Shown: positions 22,627 to 32,909 of the stretch, in pieces
Position numbering within the stretch: the stretch's first letter is position 1
Layout of the letters: every line of letters starts with the position of its first letter
From: Enterobacteriaceae bacterium RIT714
Lineage (GTDB): Bacteria; Pseudomonadota; Gammaproteobacteria; Enterobacterales; Enterobacteriaceae
Direction of reading: 5' to 3'
NCBI GenBank assembly: GCA_009668015.1
Contig: WJYB01000010.1
Span: forward strand, 90,942-154,941
Length of the DNA: 64,000 nucleotides
Position numbers and translations under genes: made by a program
The notes under the pieces: generated by a model
Seen by the model: the letters and a program-made list of their open reading frames with translations, nothing else
Told to the model about the DNA's origin: nothing
Databases searched by the model: none

Positions 22627-24653
22627 TGGTGCGCGTCAGGGACGAAACGGATATGCAGTTTGACTCTCTTATCGCGCAGTTGCAGCGGGAAGGCCATCGT
22701 CGATTACTGGTCATCAGCGGTGAAGACGACTGGTCTCTGGCGCAAGCCTTGTCGCTGCGCGAGTCGCTTTCCGGCGACTGGCTGTGGGTAGGCCATGATG
22801 CCCCGACAGAGCCGTTCTGCGCGCCGCAGGCGCTGAAAAATCTTCTCGGGCGTGAGTATCTCCACGCCATCTTCGATGCCCGTAGCGGCTTTGACGTCTC
22901 GGCATTTGCGGCGCTCAGCGGCACGTTACGCGCGGGTAGCCTGCTGGTATTACTCACTCCTCCCTTCGCCATCTGGCCTGAAAAAACCGACAGTGATTCG
23001 CTTCGCTGGAGCGAAAGCGATACCCCCATCGCGACGCCGCATTTTGTTCACCATTTTTGTCGGGTGGTGAGCACCGCTCCCGATGCGTTGATCTGGCATG
23101 AACACCAGCCCTTACCTGATTTCCCCTTGCCTTCGGCACCCGACTGGCAGCCTGCCAGCGGCAAGCCGCAGCACGAACAGGCTGACATTCTGGCGGCACT
23201 AACCGAGATGGAAACCGGTGTAGCGGTGGTGACGGCACCGCGCGGGCGGGGGAAATCCGCGCTCGCAGGGATGCTATTAAGCCGCATTTCGGGGCGGGCT
23301 ATCGTCACTGCGCCTGCGAAAGGGGCAACAGACGTCATCGCCCGCTTCGCGGAAAATGACTATCACTTTATGGCACCGGATGCGTTGCTTGCCTCAGACC
23401 AGCAGGCCGACTGGCTGGTGGTTGATGAAGCCGCCGCCATTCCCGGCCCGCTGCTGGAACAGCTGGTTTCGCGTTTCCCGCGCGTATTACTCACAACGAC
23501 AGTGCAGGGTTACGAAGGCACCGGGCGCGGCTTTTTGCTCAAATTCTGCGCGCGTTTAAGCGGCCTGCACTCTTTCTCGCTCTCGGCCCCTATTCGCTGG
23601 GCGGCGGGCTGCCCCCTTGAGCGCGTGATAGCGGATGCGTTGTTATTTGATGACGACGTCGTCGACGCGATACCCGGCGGCGCACCAGAGATCATCTCCC
23701 TTGAACAAAACGCCTGGGAGAGCCAGCCGCAGCTTGCCTCTGATATCTACCGGCTATTGTGCTCAGCGCACTACCGCACCTCACCCCTGGATTTGCGCCG
23801 GATGATGGACGCGCCGGGCCAGCATTTTGCCGTGGCTTGCGCCGGGAAAGCGCTTGCAGGGGCACTGTGGCTGATAGACGAGGGCGGGTTAAGTCCGGCG
23901 TTGAGTCAGGCCGTGTGGGCAGGTTACCGACGCCCGCGCGGCAATCTGGTGGCGCAATCTCTTGCCGCACACGGCGGATCACCGCTTGCGGCTACGCTTG
24001 TCGGGCGGCGCGTGACGCGCGTAGCGGTACATCCGGCGCGTCAGCGCGAGGGCATCGGCCAGGCGTTAACGGGCAGCGCAGGTGCGCACCGACAGCAGGA
24101 TTATCTCTCCGTGAGCTTTGGCTATACCCATGAACTGTGGCGCTTCTGGCAGCGCTGCGGCTTTGTGCTGGTGCGCATCGGCAGTCATCGTGAGGCCAGC
24201 AGTGGCTGCTTCACGGCGATGGCGCTACGGCCCATCAGCGAGGCGGGGCAGGCGCTATGTGCACAGGAACATCAGCGATTGTGCCGCGATGCGCGCGTGA
24301 TTGCGCAGTGGAACGGTGAAAAGATCCCCGTCGACGATCGCTGGGAGTCTACCCTTAATGATGATGACTGGCTGGAGCTAAGCGGTTTCGCCTTTGCCCA
24401 TCGTCCTCTCTCGACGTCTGCAGCAGCGCTTACGCGCTTACTGCTGGCGGTCGCTTTACCGCTGAAGGCCCTGCGCGGCAGGCTGGAAGACGGCAAAGAG
24501 GACGCGCAACTGTGCGCTGAACTGGCGCTTCACGGACGCAAGGCGCTGCTGGCCCGACAGCGTACAGAGACTGCGCAAGCCCTTGACTGGCTGGATAATA
24601 ACCGCTGTCAGCAGCTCAAAGATGACATTTTGCAATGGCAATTTTTTCAATGA
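22626..24653 (+). CDS. tmcA: tRNA(Met) cytidine acetyltransferase TmcA
   Basis: The 675-residue enzyme (E. coli 671) acetylates the wobble cytidine (ac4C34) of elongator tRNA-Met using acetyl-CoA and ATP. It has an N-terminal DUF1726 domain, a RecD-like helicase module with Walker A (APRGRGKSALAG, about residue 205) and DEAA Walker B, a GNAT acetyltransferase (VAVHPARQREGIG, about 465) and a C-terminal tRNA-binding region. I use ATG at 22626, coupled to the ypfJ stop as TGATG. MQFDSL at 22653 is an alternative that fits the E. coli N-terminus about as well. Relative to E. coli it is one of the more divergent proteins in the window. Confidence 0.93.
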   Translation: MVRVRDETDMQFDSLIAQLQREGHRRLLVISGEDDWSLAQALSLRESLSGDWLWVGHDAPTEPFCAPQALKNLLGREYLHAIFDARSGFDVSAFAALSGTLRAGSLLVLLTPPFAIWPEKTDSDSLRWSESDTPIATPHFVHHFCRVVSTAPDALIWHEHQPLPDFPLPSAPDWQPASGKPQHEQADILAALTEMETGVAVVTAPRGRGKSALAGMLLSRISGRAIVTAPAKGATDVIARFAENDYHFMAPDALLASDQQADWLVVDEAAAIPGPLLEQLVSRFPRVLLTTTVQGYEGTGRGFLLKFCARLSGLHSFSLSAPIRWAAGCPLERVIADALLFDDDVVDAIPGGAPEIISLEQNAWESQPQLASDIYRLLCSAHYRTSPLDLRRMMDAPGQHFAVACAGKALAGALWLIDEGGLSPALSQAVWAGYRRPRGNLVAQSLAAHGGSPLAATLVGRRVTRVAVHPARQREGIGQALTGSAGAHRQQDYLSVSFGYTHELWRFWQRCGFVLVRIGSHREASSGCFTAMALRPISEAGQALCAQEHQRLCRDARVIAQWNGEKIPVDDRWESTLNDDDWLELSGFAFAHRPLSTSAAALTRLLLAVALPLKALRGRLEDGKEDAQLCAELALHGRKALLARQRTETAQALDWLDNNRCQQLKDDILQWQFFQ

Positions 24654-24726
24654 CTTCTTCAGTAAAGTGGCATGGTGATTACCCGCGAGAGGCGTAAAAT
24701 CCTGACCATCAATTAAGGAGACCGCC

Positions 24727-25422
24727 ATGAAACATGACCATTTCGTTGTTCAAAGCCCAGACAAACCCGCGCAACAACTTCTGCTGCTGTTTCATGGGGT
24801 GGGTGATAATCCGGTGAATATGGGCGAGATCGGCAGCTGGTTTGCCCCGATGTTCCCGGATGCGCTGATTGTGAGCGTCGGCGGTGTAGAGCCGTGCGGC
24901 CCGACCGGACGCCAGTGGTTCTCTGTACAGGGCGTGACGGAAGAGAATCGCCAGGCGCGCATCGATGCCATCATGCCAACCTTCATTGAAACGGTCCGCT
25001 ACTGGCAAAAACAGAGTGGTGTGGGGGCCAACGCCACGGCGCTGATTGGTTTTTCTCAGGGGGCGATTATGTCTCTGGAGAGCGTAAAAGCGCAGCCAGG
25101 GCTGGCGTCCCGCGTCATCGCCTTCAACGGACGTTTCGCCACGTTACCGCAGAGCGCAACAACCTTAACCACCGTCCATTTGATCCACGGCGGCGAAGAC
25201 AGGGTAATTGAGCTTGCACACGCGGTGGCCGCTCAGGAAGCGCTGATGCGTGAAGGAGGGGATGTCACGCTCGACATCGTTGAACAGTTGGGACATGCCA
25301 TTGACGATCGCAGCATTCAGCTTGCTCTGGATCACCTGCGTTTTACCGTACCGAAGCACTACTTCGACGAAGCGCTCAGTGCCGGTAAGCCGAACGATGA
25401 TGACATCGTGGAATTTATGTAA
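24727..25422 (+). CDS. ypfH: alpha/beta-hydrolase (carboxylesterase) YpfH
   Basis: The 231-residue protein (E. coli 232) is a cytoplasmic serine esterase of the phospholipase/carboxylesterase family. It has the nucleophile Ser in GFSQGAIM (about residue 111), Asp in HGGEDRVI and His in EQLGHAID as the likely triad. The physiological substrate is unknown. The start has AAGGAG 6-7 bp upstream. It lies 73 bp after tmcA and is convergent with ypfN. Confidence 0.92.
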   Translation: MKHDHFVVQSPDKPAQQLLLLFHGVGDNPVNMGEIGSWFAPMFPDALIVSVGGVEPCGPTGRQWFSVQGVTEENRQARIDAIMPTFIETVRYWQKQSGVGANATALIGFSQGAIMSLESVKAQPGLASRVIAFNGRFATLPQSATTLTTVHLIHGGEDRVIELAHAVAAQEALMREGGDVTLDIVEQLGHAIDDRSIQLALDHLRFTVPKHYFDEALSAGKPNDDDIVEFM

Positions 25423-25429
25423 TTGATCT

Positions 25430-25453
25430 CCCTCTCTCCGGCTGGAGAGAGGG
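25430..25453. repeat. CCCTCTCTCC hairpin repeat between ypfH and ypfN
   Basis: A perfect 10-bp stem (CCCTCTCTCC / GGAGAGAGGG) with a GGCT loop lies between convergent stop codons. It lacks a T-run on either strand, so it looks less like a standard terminator and more like the pyrimidine-rich hairpin family also seen at 42247-42501 and 47007-47027. Confidence 0.6.
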
Positions 25454-25461
25454 AAAAAAGA

Positions 25462-25659
25462 TTACTTCTTCTGGTCTTTCTTCGGCCAGTCTTCATCATC
25501 GTCCCACTTATCGTTGAAGTCACGATGAGGGGGAAGCTCGGGTTTATTGGCGAGAAATTTCTTATGGTCAACCCGCTTAAGATCTTTGATGACGTTAAGC
25601 AGGACACCCACCAGAAACACTAATACCAGAATCCACCAATATTTTGCCAGCCAGTCCAT
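25462..25659 (-). CDS. ypfN: UPF0370 small membrane protein YpfN
   Basis: The 65-residue protein (E. coli 66) has one N-terminal transmembrane segment (about residues 5-24, [17 protein letters not shown]) and a charged cytoplasmic tail ending [12 protein letters not shown]. It matches E. coli YpfN almost residue for residue. No function is established. It is the last gene of yffB-dapE-ypfN, 25 bp after dapE. Confidence 0.93.
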   Translation of the reverse strand: MDWLAKYWWILVLVFLVGVLLNVIKDLKRVDHKKFLANKPELPPHRDFNDKWDDDEDWPKKDQKK

Positions 25660-25684
25660 TCGCTTTTCCTTTTCAGAGCAGTCG

Positions 25685-26812
25685 TCAGGCGACGAGTTGC
25701 TCCATGATACGTTGATACATACGAGCCAGTAGCTGCAGATCAGCCGCGTTCACGCATTCATTGATTTTATGAATGGTGGCGTTTACCGGCCCCAGTTCGA
25801 CGACCTGCGCGCCCATCCGGGCAATAAAACGTCCGTCTGAAGTGCCACCCGTCGTCAGGAGTTGTGGTTTGATCTCATTATAGTGCGCGATAGCATTAAC
25901 CACCGCATCAACCAGTTTGCCGCGTTGGGTGAGGAACGGCTGACCAGAGAGCCACCAGTCTACGGTGTAACGCAATTCGTATTTTTCCAGCAGAGCGATA
26001 ACCCGCGCTTTGATCATTTCGTCGGTCAGTTCCGTACTAAAGCGGAAGTTAAACTGCACGAAGAAATCGCCCGGAATGACGTTATTGCTGCCTGTCCCTG
26101 CCTGCACGTTGGCAATCTGCATGCTGGTCGGCGGGAAAAATTCGTTACCTTTATCCCACTCGATCCCGACCAGTTCGTTGAGCATCGGGGCAGCGCGATG
26201 AACAGGGTTATCCGCCAGATGCGGGTAGGCCACGTGTCCCTGAACGCCGTGAAGGGTCAGATTGCAGGTCAGCGAGCCACGACGGCCATTTTTCACCACG
26301 TCACCGACGACTTCGGTGCTTGACGGTTCGCCCACCAGGCAATAATCCAGACGCTCGCGGCGCTCCATTAACGCTTCAACGACTTTCACCGTGCCATTTT
26401 TAGCGCTTGCTTCTTCGTCAGAAGTGATCAGGAATGCGAGACGATTTTTATGATTAGGATGCTGCGCCACAAAACGTTCAGCGGCGACGACCATGGCCGC
26501 CAGCGAGCCTTTCATGTCAGCCGCGCCACGGCCAAACAGCATGCCATCGCGGATCGTGGGTTCAAACGGGGGATTGATCCAGCGGTCGGCATCGCCTGCC
26601 GGAACCACATCGGTATGTCCGGCAAAGGCCAGCGTTTCGCCCTGGCCGCGCCATGCCCAGAAGTTCTGAGTATCGCCAAAATCCATGCGCTCAACGGTAA
26701 AGCCAATTGCGCGCAGGCGTTCAATCATTAATGCCTGACAACCCGCGTCGTCCGGGCTCAGGGAAGGGCGGCGAATAAGCTGCTGAGTCAGCTCAATGAC
26801 CGGGCATGACAT
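25685..26812 (-). CDS. dapE: succinyl-diaminopimelate desuccinylase
   Basis: The 375-residue M20 metallohydrolase (E. coli 375) releases succinate from N-succinyl-LL-DAP in lysine and peptidoglycan precursor synthesis. Two-zinc-site motifs are visible: [12 protein letters not shown] (His about 66), [17 protein letters not shown] (catalytic Glu) and the C-terminal NATIHKINE His. It follows yffB by 10 bp. The pathway also uses dapA at 18828. Confidence 0.97.
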   Translation of the reverse strand: MSCPVIELTQQLIRRPSLSPDDAGCQALMIERLRAIGFTVERMDFGDTQNFWAWRGQGETLAFAGHTDVVPAGDADRWINPPFEPTIRDGMLFGRGAADMKGSLAAMVVAAERFVAQHPNHKNRLAFLITSDEEASAKNGTVKVVEALMERRERLDYCLVGEPSSTEVVGDVVKNGRRGSLTCNLTLHGVQGHVAYPHLADNPVHRAAPMLNELVGIEWDKGNEFFPPTSMQIANVQAGTGSNNVIPGDFFVQFNFRFSTELTDEMIKARVIALLEKYELRYTVDWWLSGQPFLTQRGKLVDAVVNAIAHYNEIKPQLLTTGGTSDGRFIARMGAQVVELGPVNATIHKINECVNAADLQLLARMYQRIMEQLVA

Positions 26813-26822
26813 AGACTACACC

Positions 26823-27170
26823 TCAAATATAAGTCTGATAACTGGATTCACTAAAACCCAGCAGCATAGGCTGACCGGGCGCGCAGAGCAATGGGCGTTT
26901 GATAATTGCAGGCATTTCAAGCATTAATTTAGCCGCGCTCCGGGCGTCAGTAATGCTGCTGCGAACGGATTCATCCAGTTTACGCCATGTGGTTCCCCGG
27001 GTATTCAACAAGGCTTCCCAGCCCAGTTCGGCGATGGCGGTATGCAGAAAATCGGCATCCAGCCCATCGGTACGGTAGTCATGAAAGCGGTAATCGACGT
27101 TGTGGGCCTCCAGGAAGCGGCGGGCTTTTTTGATGGTGTCGCAGTTTTTAATGCCGTACATCACAATCAT
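26823..27170 (-). CDS. yffB: ArsC-family protein YffB
   Basis: The 115-residue protein (E. coli 118) has the arsenate-reductase-like thioredoxin fold with a single N-terminal Cys in [14 protein letters not shown], the TTWRKL segment and RPLL near residue 95. The E. coli protein is related to Spx/ArsC and may be glutathione-linked, with no confirmed reaction. I start at ATG 27170 (MIVMYGIK) after an AGGATTC. Upstream in-frame ATGs would add a hydrophobic stretch absent from the family. It leads the operon with dapE and ypfN. Confidence 0.88.
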   Translation of the reverse strand: MIVMYGIKNCDTIKKARRFLEAHNVDYRFHDYRTDGLDADFLHTAIAELGWEALLNTRGTTWRKLDESVRSSITDARSAAKLMLEMPAIIKRPLLCAPGQPMLLGFSESSYQTYI

Positions 27171-27504
27171 GATGAATCCTTTTGTCTTTATGAGTGCAAA
27201 ATACTCAATTTTTTCGATGTTATAATAGAAAAGATAAAATAATTTGTTCAACAAATAACGGTTCAAACGCTGCCGTTTAATTGAACCTACATCTGTAAGC
27301 TGAATATTCTTTCATCTTATACGCATAAATGTCCAGCACCACGCAATTTCGTTTAAGAACAGCCAGTAATAAGATTCTCACCCGCTTGCATGGTTGTATC
27401 TAAATATTGCTATTGGTCACATAAAATTTACGGGGACAGAGCCATATTTGTCTGAAGGCCCGCTGAACGGGGAGGTGGCAATCAAAGCGATTGATTAAAT
27501 TATC
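27171..27504. other. intergenic region between yffB and ypfM
   Basis: The region holds the yffB promoter area (AT-rich, TATTATAAC on the reverse strand near 27220) and an imperfect inverted repeat: GGTTCAAACG (27260-27269) against CGTTTaaTTGAACC (27274-27287). Beyond that I see no ORF with a ribosome binding site. It is unusually long for this compact region. Confidence 0.45.
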
Positions 27505-27533
27505 TTCACAATGGCGATATATTCTCTTAGAAT
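27505..27533 (+). promoter_or_regulatory. strong sigma-70 promoter of ypfM
   Basis: TTCACA (27505-27510), a 17-bp spacer and TAGAAT (27528-27533) match the -35 and -10 consensus at five of six positions each. Transcription would start near 27540, leaving an untranslated leader of about 19 nt before the ypfM ATG. Confidence 0.75.
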
Positions 27534-27558
27534 ACGCATAATAATAAGAGAGGTTGTT

Positions 27559-27618
27559 ATGATTGAACGTGAACTGGGGAACTGGAAAGACTTTATCGAA
27601 GATATGCTTCGTAAATGA
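27559..27618 (+). CDS. ypfM: 19-residue small protein YpfM
   Basis: The peptide MIERELGNWKDFIEDMLRK differs from what I recall of E. coli YpfM at one position, and the gene sits in the same place, between acrD and yffB. It is too short for ordinary gene finding. Support comes from GAGAGG 5 bp upstream of the ATG, a near-consensus promoter at 27505-27533, and a terminator downstream. The peptide is amphipathic with aromatic residues (Trp9, Phe12) on one face and has no membrane segment. Function unknown. Confidence 0.88.
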   Translation: MIERELGNWKDFIEDMLRK

Positions 27619-27682
27619 CATTCAGGAAGAACTGCAAGAGCACTTAATTTAGTTAATAAAATGATGTGATAAATCACACAAT

Positions 27683-27711
27683 AAAAAGGCGGCCACCGGA
27701 GCCGCCTTTTT
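27683..27711. terminator. bidirectional terminator between ypfM and acrD
   Basis: An 11-bp AAAAAGGCGGC / GCCGCCTTTTT stem with a 7-nt loop lies 10 bp from the acrD stop. It ends acrD on the reverse strand and ypfM on the forward strand. Confidence 0.9.
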
Positions 27712-27721
27712 ATTGTGATGG

Positions 27722-30700
27722 TTATTCTGCTCTTTCCTTTAGCGGGAAGCGTTGACGTACCAGCACAAAGAACAGTGGAACGAAATAGATCGCCAGAATG
27801 GTGGCTGAAATCATCCCGCCCATCACCCCAGTACCTACCGCATGCTGGCTGCTGGAGCCTGCACCGGAGCTGGTTGCCATTGGCAGGACGCCAAACACAA
27901 ACGCCAGCGATGTCATCAGGATCGGGCGCAAGCGTTGTCGACAGGCGTGCAGCGTAGACGACAGCAGGTCATTGCCCTTCGAATTCATCTCATTGGCAAA
28001 TTCGACGATCAAAATTGCGTTTTTCGCCGATAGCCCTATCACCGTCAGCAGCCCGACCTGGAAGTACACATCGTTCTCCAGCCCTCGCATCCACGTCGCC
28101 AGCAGTGCGCCGATCACCCCAAGCGGCACGACCAGCATGACGGAGAACGGCACAGACCAGCTTTCATAGAGTGCGGCGAGACACAGGAACACCACCAGCA
28201 GCGACAGCGCATAGAGCGCCGGGGCCTGAGCGCCTGATAAACGCTCCTGGTAGGACATCGCGGTCCACTCCAGGCCAAAGCCGGATGGCAACTGTTGAAC
28301 CAGTTGTTCCATGATATCCATCGCGGTTCCGGTACTGACGCCCGGCGCGGCCTCACCCACGATCTCCAGAGCCGAGTAGCCGTTATAGCGTTCAAGGCGC
28401 GGAGAGCCGCTTTGCCAGTGCGAGGTGGCGAAGGCGGAGAACGGTACCATTCCCCCGGCATTGTTGCGCACATACCAGAGATTGATATCGTTCGGCAGCA
28501 TGCGGTAAGGCGCTGCCGCCTGCACATAGACCTTTTTCACGCGGCCCCGATCCATAAAGTCGTTAACGTAGCTCGATCCCCAGGCCGTTTGCAGCGTGTC
28601 GTTAATATCATCAATGGCGACGCCAAGTGCCTGCGCTTTACGCTGGTCGATATCAATTTGCAGCTGTGGGCTATCGTCAAGACCGTTGTGACGCACGCGG
28701 GTCAACGACGGGTTTTTCCCCGCCAGATCGAGCAACTGGTCGCGCGCGGCCATCAGCGCGTCATGCCCGACGCCGGCGTGATCCTGCAGTTCCATATCAA
28801 AGCCCGCCGAACTGCCCAGCCCGCTAATCGCAGCCGGACTGCTGGCAAAGACACGCGCTTCTTTGATGCGGCTAAATGCTTTGGTTGCCCGCTCGATGAT
28901 GGCGAAAGAGGAGCCGGTCTGGCTATCGCGGTCATCCCAGTTTTTCAGGCGGATGAACATACGCGCGACGTTTTGTCCGTTACCCCCGGGGCCGGACCCG
29001 ACGGTAGAAAACACCGATACGATGTTATCTTTCTCTTTGGTGAAAAAGTACGATTCCACCTTCTCAACGACCTTCAGCGTCTGCTGCTGGGTCGAGCCGC
29101 TCGGCAACTGCACCGAGGTAATAAACATGCCCCGATCTTCAAGCGGCAGAAACGAAGTGGGCAGGCGCAGGAATAAAAAGACCATACCGCCGAGCAACAG
29201 GATATAGATCACAATCCAGCGCAGGCTGCGGTGCAAAATTTTACCCACCCCCGCTTCGTAACGCGCCGCATTACGGTTGAACATCCGGTTAAACCAGCCG
29301 AAGAACCCTTTCTGACCGTGTTGCTCGCCCTTGTGTAACGGTTTGAGCAGCGTCGAACAGAGGGCAGGGGTCAGGATCATCGCCACCAGAACAGACAGCA
29401 CCATTGCAGAGACAATGGTGATGGAGAACTGACGGTAAATCGCACCCGTTGTACCGCCAAAGAAGGCCATCGGCACGAATACGGCAGAGAGCACCATAGC
29501 GATACCGACCAGCGCCCCCTGAATTTGGCCCATTGATTTACGCGTTGCTTCCCGCGGCGAAAGACCTTCTTCGCTCATGATGCGCTCGACGTTCTCCACC
29601 ACCACGATCGCATCATCCACCAGCAGGCCTATCGCCAGCACCATCGCGAACATGGTCAGGGTGTTGATGCTATAACCGAAAGCGTAGAGCACGGCAAAGG
29701 TGCCGAGCAACACGACCGGAACGGCGATAGTCGGGATCAGCGTGGCGCGGAAGTTTTGCAGGAACAGATACATCACGAGGAACACCAGCGCGATGGCTTC
29801 GAGCAGCGTTTTCACCACATCTTCAATGGAGGCTTTAACGAAGGAGGTGGTTTCGTAGGCGACTTTGTACTCAAGTCCATGCGGGAAATACTGCGACAGC
29901 TCATCGAGCCTGTCGATCACCAGTTTGGCGGTCGCCATTTCGTTCGCACCGGAGGCCAGTTTCACCCCCAGACCTGACGCCGGGTTACCGTTAAACCGGC
30001 TCAAGTTATCGTATTTCTCCGCGCCCATTTCTACGGTCGCCACGTCACCGAGACGCACCTCGGAACCGTCCTGATTCACGCGCAGGGTGATATCGCGAAA
30101 TTGCTGCGGCGTCTGGAGCAGCGACTGCGAGTTAATCGTGGCATTCAGCGCCTGTTTATCAACGGAAGGCGTGCCCCCAAGCTGACCCACGGCGATTTGC
30201 GCATTCTGAGATTTGATAGCATCAGTCACATCCGTGGCGGTCATCTGCACGCTGTTCAGCTTTGCCGGGTCCAGCCAGATGCGCATTGAATATTGCGAGC
30301 CATAGGCGTCGATATCGCCGACGCCGTTGATACGGCTTAGCGGGTCCTGAATATTACTGGCGACGTAGTCCGAAATATCCTGTTTATCCATTGAGCCATC
30401 GGTCGAGACAAAGGCAATGGTCAGAATGTTGGAGTCACCCGTTTTTCGCACCGTCACGCCCTGATTTTGCACCGCCTGCGGGAGCTTACGCATCGCGGAT
30501 TGCAGCTGGTTCTGCACCTGCTGCACGGCTTCATCAGGATCGGAACCGGCGGTAAAGCTCAGGGTGACGGTGGCCTGGCCTGTCGCGCTGCTCTGCGACG
30601 ACATATACATCAGGTTATCCAGCCCGGTCATGTTCTGTTCAATCACCTGGGTGACGGTATTTTCCAGCGTTTGTGCCGACGCCCCCGGATAGTTCGCGGT

Positions 30701-30835
30701 AATACGAACATTCGGTGGCGCCAGATCGGGGTATTGCTCAACAGGGAGTGACAGAATGGCGAGAGTGCCTGTCAGACATAAAATAATTGCCAACACCCAG
30801 GCAAAAATGGGGCGATCGATGAAGAAATTCGCCAT
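27722..30835 (-). CDS. acrD: aminoglycoside/acriflavine-type RND efflux pump AcrD
   Basis: The 1037-residue inner-membrane RND transporter (E. coli AcrD 1037) works with periplasmic AcrA and TolC to export aminoglycosides and other amphiphilic drugs using the proton gradient. Twelve transmembrane helices, two large periplasmic loops (about 40-330 and 560-870) and the paired aspartates of [17 protein letters not shown] in helix 4 are intact. It is a lone pump gene without its own adaptor, as in E. coli, which separates it from acrB, mdtB and mdtC. A BaeR-type box lies upstream. Confidence 0.95.
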   Translation of the reverse strand: MANFFIDRPIFAWVLAIILCLTGTLAILSLPVEQYPDLAPPNVRITANYPGASAQTLENTVTQVIEQNMTGLDNLMYMSSQSSATGQATVTLSFTAGSDPDEAVQQVQNQLQSAMRKLPQAVQNQGVTVRKTGDSNILTIAFVSTDGSMDKQDISDYVASNIQDPLSRINGVGDIDAYGSQYSMRIWLDPAKLNSVQMTATDVTDAIKSQNAQIAVGQLGGTPSVDKQALNATINSQSLLQTPQQFRDITLRVNQDGSEVRLGDVATVEMGAEKYDNLSRFNGNPASGLGVKLASGANEMATAKLVIDRLDELSQYFPHGLEYKVAYETTSFVKASIEDVVKTLLEAIALVFLVMYLFLQNFRATLIPTIAVPVVLLGTFAVLYAFGYSINTLTMFAMVLAIGLLVDDAIVVVENVERIMSEEGLSPREATRKSMGQIQGALVGIAMVLSAVFVPMAFFGGTTGAIYRQFSITIVSAMVLSVLVAMILTPALCSTLLKPLHKGEQHGQKGFFGWFNRMFNRNAARYEAGVGKILHRSLRWIVIYILLLGGMVFLFLRLPTSFLPLEDRGMFITSVQLPSGSTQQQTLKVVEKVESYFFTKEKDNIVSVFSTVGSGPGGNGQNVARMFIRLKNWDDRDSQTGSSFAIIERATKAFSRIKEARVFASSPAAISGLGSSAGFDMELQDHAGVGHDALMAARDQLLDLAGKNPSLTRVRHNGLDDSPQLQIDIDQRKAQALGVAIDDINDTLQTAWGSSYVNDFMDRGRVKKVYVQAAAPYRMLPNDINLWYVRNNAGGMVPFSAFATSHWQSGSPRLERYNGYSALEIVGEAAPGVSTGTAMDIMEQLVQQLPSGFGLEWTAMSYQERLSGAQAPALYALSLLVVFLCLAALYESWSVPFSVMLVVPLGVIGALLATWMRGLENDVYFQVGLLTVIGLSAKNAILIVEFANEMNSKGNDLLSSTLHACRQRLRPILMTSLAFVFGVLPMATSSGAGSSSQHAVGTGVMGGMISATILAIYFVPLFFVLVRQRFPLKERAE

Positions 30836-30906
30836 GAAAATAAGACCTCGTTTTGCTGCGCATCATTATTGTACATTGCTCGCCTAACTCTAGCGGCAAG
30901 GGGGAT

Positions 30907-30924
30907 GCCAAACGTGGAGAAAAA
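30907..30924 (-). promoter_or_regulatory. BaeR-type box upstream of acrD
   Basis: On the reverse strand TTTTTCTCCACGTTTGGC fits the published BaeR consensus TTTTTCTCCATDATTGGC at 15-16 of 18 positions. It lies 34-51 bp upstream of a TACAAT -10 box (30868-30873) that lacks a good -35, as expected for an activator-dependent promoter. BaeSR is the known activator of acrD. Confidence 0.75.
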
Positions 30925-31036
30925 AAGGAGATAGTGTAAATTATCATGCGGATTTACCGCGCTGACTTCCCTTCCCGCCGTGTCGATTATGACCTGGTTG
31001 TCCGGCAGTGGACGGCCAAACGCCGCCCGTTTACCG

Positions 31037-32731
31037 TTATTTACCGTCAACAGGCTCAGGGGTACGGAAGCGAATACAGACCTGAGTGCCGCCATTTTGC
31101 GGCTGCGAAAAGCCTAATGTCCCGCCCAGGCGCCCGGCGCGCTCACGCATAATATTGAGTCCATAGTGGCCAGCGGGTTCGCTGGCATCGCCGATGCCGA
31201 TGCCATTGTCGCGGACATATACCGTATGCTCGCCGTCCGGGGCGGTAACGCAGCTCACCGTTATCTCGGTCGCCTGAGCGTGTTTAATCGCATTCAGCAC
31301 CGCTTCCCGAACGATTTGCAGCAGGTGGACCTGCTTTTGCGCATCGAGTGCCAGCGACGAGAGCCGACAATCCAGGCTAAGCCGGGCGCTGGTCTGGTTC
31401 TGCAATCCGTCCAGCGCCTCCTGTAATGCAGCCGGAAGATTCGAATGATTCAGGGTCAAACGGAAGGTGGTCAATAGCTCGCGCAGCTGACGCCAGGCGT
31501 TATTCAGCTCGCGAGAGAAATCAGAAATGATGGTTTGCGCCGGAAGGTTATCTTCCGGTACCGCGCGTTTTAGCAGCGTAAGCTGGATCCGCAGATAAGA
31601 AAGCACCTGCGCCAGCGAGTCGTGCAATTCGCGGGCAATGGTGGCGCGCTCCTCCATAAGCAGCAGCTGCTGGTAGTGTTTTTGCGCCTGATTAAAATAG
31701 AGCCCGCGCCCGAGCATGGTCGCGACGCTAGTCATTAACGGTCCGGACACGGCGGTGTTTTCAATTTGCCAGCGCAGCTCGCCATAACGCGTCTCCTGCA
31801 TAATGAGCGGCAGCGTAAACGTTTCGTGCGCTTCAATTTTCTTCCCTTCACAAAGTTGCCAGTTATCACTGGCCTTCAGCTCCAGATAGCTCATTCCGGT
31901 ATATTCCTGAACAATCTGCAGAATATGGCGAAAACAGTGGGCATCAATTTGGCTGGTATTCAGTGCCTGAGAACACTTGAACAGCATTTCGAGCTGCTGA
32001 TGGGCTTCGTTCAGGTGGTGAGTTTTTTCCTCAACCGTGATCTCAAGCGAGCGATAGTGTTTATGCAGCTCGGCGGACATATGGTTAAAGGTGCGCGAGA
32101 GCAGTCCTAACTCATTTGGCAGGTCGGTGTCCTGAGCATGGATGGCAAAATTCCCTTGCTCCATTTGCAGGCTGGCGCTCACCAGATGGTTGAGCGGGGC
32201 GACAACCTGCCGCCGTATCCGGCGCATCGTCAGAAACACCAGCAGTAAAATCCCCATGCCACCCGCCAGCGACATGGCGACCACCAGCTGCATTTTGTGT
32301 TCTGCATAGTGCTGCAGCGCGAGAACAAAAGTATCAATACGCTCCACATAGTGCTGGATATGGTCCTGATACCAGGCCTTATCTCCGGCTTCCAGATGGG
32401 TATCCATCTCCTGCCACGCAATGGCCAACTGCTGATAACCCGTTTTGACTGATTCCGGAACATACCAGCGGTCCAGTTCCTGCAGAACGGGAGAGTTCAG
32501 GGTGTTCTGCCAGTGCTGACGATGTTCGGAGAAAGCGGGGTTATTGCGCTCCAGATCGTAACCCAGACGATAGCTCTGCATGCGCAAAGAGCCTGCAATA
32601 TTAATAGCTTCGGCATCACGAAGGCTACTGGCAAGCGTCATCAGCGCAGTGCCGCTGCTCAGCACGGAGAGCAAAATAATGGAGATAAAAGCCCGAACCA
32701 GGCTTCCTGAAACAGGGCGTTTAACAGTCAC
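31037..32731 (-). CDS. narQ: nitrate/nitrite sensor histidine kinase NarQ
   Basis: The 564-residue kinase (E. coli 566) senses nitrate and nitrite and phosphorylates NarL and NarP. It has TM1 (about 12-33), a four-helix periplasmic sensor with the P-box-like ASSLRDAEAINIAGSLRMQSYR, TM2 (about 147-168), HAMP, a Cys-poor signalling linker and a HisKA_3 core with the phospho-His in ARELHDSLAQ, then HATPase (NAIKHAQA, DNGIGIG). The start is GTG at 32731 (MTVKRPVSG), equivalent to E. coli MIVKRPVSA. The earlier in-frame ATG would overlap the divergent promoter region. It is divergent from aegA. Confidence 0.95.
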   Translation of the reverse strand: MTVKRPVSGSLVRAFISIILLSVLSSGTALMTLASSLRDAEAINIAGSLRMQSYRLGYDLERNNPAFSEHRQHWQNTLNSPVLQELDRWYVPESVKTGYQQLAIAWQEMDTHLEAGDKAWYQDHIQHYVERIDTFVLALQHYAEHKMQLVVAMSLAGGMGILLLVFLTMRRIRRQVVAPLNHLVSASLQMEQGNFAIHAQDTDLPNELGLLSRTFNHMSAELHKHYRSLEITVEEKTHHLNEAHQQLEMLFKCSQALNTSQIDAHCFRHILQIVQEYTGMSYLELKASDNWQLCEGKKIEAHETFTLPLIMQETRYGELRWQIENTAVSGPLMTSVATMLGRGLYFNQAQKHYQQLLLMEERATIARELHDSLAQVLSYLRIQLTLLKRAVPEDNLPAQTIISDFSRELNNAWRQLRELLTTFRLTLNHSNLPAALQEALDGLQNQTSARLSLDCRLSSLALDAQKQVHLLQIVREAVLNAIKHAQATEITVSCVTAPDGEHTVYVRDNGIGIGDASEPAGHYGLNIMRERAGRLGGTLGFSQPQNGGTQVCIRFRTPEPVDGK

Positions 32732-32909
32732 AACAAGGATTCCTGAAAGTTGCTGGAACGCAATTTCACCTGCGGCGCAATAAATTGATCTTTCACAGGT
32801 TAGTCGTAAATAGTCCCTGGTTTTGGGCATTTGAACATTGCCTGCGACCGTCGGGGTATACAATATTCATATAAAAAGTAAGGTTAATGCTACCAGAACA
32901 GGTCTTTTT

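Noticed and set aside
25430..25453. Rho-independent terminator between ypfH and ypfN
   Set aside because: The hairpin is strong, but neither strand has a T-run after it, so I listed it as a repeat.
28295..29176. Open frame of 293 codons opposite acrD
   Set aside because: Antisense shadow of the second periplasmic loop of AcrD; no start signals.
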